DNA of 64,000 bases from Burkholderia sp. BCC1644 (GTDB taxonomy: Bacteria; Pseudomonadota; Gammaproteobacteria; Burkholderiales; Burkholderiaceae). How positions within the stretch are numbered: position 1 is the first letter of the stretch; each line of letters starts with the position of its first letter. A program made the position numbers and the translations under genes. The DNA is taken from assembly GCF_902833225.1 (NCBI RefSeq), contig NZ_CADFEI010000003.1, forward strand, positions 372,001 through 436,000. The letters are read 5' to 3'. The notes below the pieces were generated by a model. That model did not search any database. It worked only from the letters and a program-made list of their open reading frames with translations, and had not been told where the DNA came from. Positions 63,224-64,000 of the stretch are shown here, in pieces.

Positions 63224-64000
63224 TCACAGCAGGTCCGCCATCCGGTGCCACGCCATCGCGAGCGCCAGCATCGGCGCGCGCAGCATGCGCCCGCCCGGGA
63301 AGTCGCGATGACGAATCCGGCCGAACAGGTCGAAGCGCGCGGCCTGCGCATCGATCGCCTCCGCGATCAGCCGCCCCGCCAGGCCGGTCACGTTGACGCC
63401 GTGCCCGGAAAAGCCCTGCGCGAAATACACGGTCGGCTCGAGCCGGCCGAAATGCGGCGCGCGGTTCATCGTCGCGTCGATCAGGCCGCCCCACGCGTAG
63501 TCGATCCGCACGTCGGCAAGCTGCGGGAACGTCTTCAGCATGTCGCGCCGCATCGCGGCCGCAAGGTCGCGCGGCGTGTTCGTCGAGCTGCTGGCCTTGC
63601 CACCCCACAGCAGCCGGCGGTCGCGCGTCAGCCGGAAATAGTCGAGCGCCGAATTGCAGTCGCTGATCGCCGCATCGGCCGGCATCGTCTGCGCCGCACG
63701 TGCGTCGCCGAGCGGCTCCGTGGCAACCAGGTAAGTCGCGACGGGGATGATCTTGCGCGCGACCGACGGCGCCAGCTGCCCGAGATACGCATTGCACGCC
63801 AGCACGACATAGCGGGCATCCACGTGCCCGCGCACGCACCGGACGCGGTGGTACGGCGCGGCGCGATCGAGCGCGAGCGCGGGCGTGTCCTCGTGGATCG
63901 TCACGCCGGCTTCGCGTGCCGCGCGCGCGAGGCCGAGCGTGTAGTTCAGCGGATGCAGGTGGCCGCTGCCTTCGTGACGCAGGCCGCCGACGTAACGGTC
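63224..64000 (-). CDS. FAD-dependent oxidoreductase (PuuB-like), truncated by window end
   Basis: C-terminal 258 codons of a DAO-family oxidase; the reading frame stays open to the window edge, so the FAD-binding N-terminus lies outside. Visible parts include VVLACNAYLGQLAPSVARKIIPVATYLVATEPL, LTRDRRLLWGGKAS, DYAWGGLIDATMNRAPHFGRLEPTVYFAQGFSGHGVNVTGLAGRLIAEAI, all as in gamma-glutamylputrescine oxidase. The first residues in view (DRYVGGLRHEGSGHLHPLNYTLGLARAAREAG) also match. It is followed by the cupin, amidase and aldehyde dehydrogenase genes. Confidence 0.85.
   Translation of the reverse strand, partial: DRYVGGLRHEGSGHLHPLNYTLGLARAAREAGVTIHEDTPALALDRAAPYHRVRCVRGHVDARYVVLACNAYLGQLAPSVARKIIPVATYLVATEPLGDARAAQTMPADAAISDCNSALDYFRLTRDRRLLWGGKASSSTNTPRDLAAAMRRDMLKTFPQLADVRIDYAWGGLIDATMNRAPHFGRLEPTVYFAQGFSGHGVNVTGLAGRLIAEAIDAQAARFDLFGRIRHRDFPGGRMLRAPMLALAMAWHRMADLL

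Overview
The window is GC-rich, densely packed DNA of a kind typical of a large-genome Burkholderia (probably the Burkholderia cepacia complex, on a secondary replicon rich in catabolic genes). This is inferred from base composition, the abundance of LysR/GntR/LacI/TetR/PucR regulators, several small-molecule transporters and two Burkholderia-type trimeric porins. I saw no tRNA, rRNA, CRISPR array, insertion sequence or phage gene. Almost all of the sequence is metabolic islands, each with its own regulator.

Layout. 0.2-1.9 kb: an RmlD-like reductase and a DoxX membrane protein. 2.3-6.9 kb: a sugar-acid type module (DHDPS-family aldolase, MFS carrier, ribokinase) divergent from a LacI repressor, with a near-perfect operator between them. 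6.9-8.0 kb: a periplasmic LprI-domain protein. 8.1-12.5 kb: a four-gene operon (DUF3311 peptide, Na+/solute symporter, amidohydrolase, CobW-type G3E GTPase). 12.7-13.9 kb: a Fic protein preceded by two matching inverted repeats. 13.9-16.4 kb: LysR, pirin, WrbA. 16.4-18.1 kb: a small secreted protein and LrgAB. 18.3-23.1 kb: a PucR regulator, amino acid permease, DadA/PuuB-type oxidase and cupin.

23.1-34.1 kb is the best-defined system: an amino acid permease and a complete lower kynurenine pathway (kynureninase, 3-hydroxyanthranilate dioxygenase, ACMS decarboxylase, semialdehyde dehydrogenase, aminomuconate deaminase, oxalocrotonate decarboxylase, hydratase, aldolase, acylating acetaldehyde dehydrogenase), with many genes overlapping by 4 bases and a LysR gene at the head. 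It would convert (3-hydroxy)kynurenine to alanine, pyruvate and acetyl-CoA. The upper steps (tryptophan dioxygenase, formamidase, monooxygenase) are not in the window.

34.2-47.7 kb holds a less familiar set: an ABC importer operon with an embedded VOC dioxygenase-like gene and an FAH-family hydrolase, an FCD-type GntR regulator, a second DHDPS-family aldolase, an esterase, another VOC protein, a D-2-hydroxyacid dehydrogenase, two porins, a large periplasmic beta-propeller protein and a c-type cytochrome. Three intergenic regions here carry GTATAC-centred palindromes placed on promoter elements, suggesting one GntR regulon for uptake, periplasmic oxidation and cytoplasmic breakdown of an unidentified compound. 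I consider this the best candidate for an undescribed system.

47.8-50.1 kb: a secreted esterase, and an Ohr peroxidase with a TetR regulator sharing an identical 19-base operator. 50.2-55.4 kb: a membrane histidine kinase, a LuxR-type response regulator and a soluble GAF hybrid kinase, around an unusually AT-rich intergenic region with a long hairpin. 55.4-59.7 kb: TetR, hydrolase, ABC exporter, DUF4262 protein. 59.8-64.0 kb: a PuuC-like aldehyde dehydrogenase, an amidase, a cupin and a PuuB-like oxidase truncated by the window end; the oxidase-cupin pair parallels the one at 21.4-23.1 kb.
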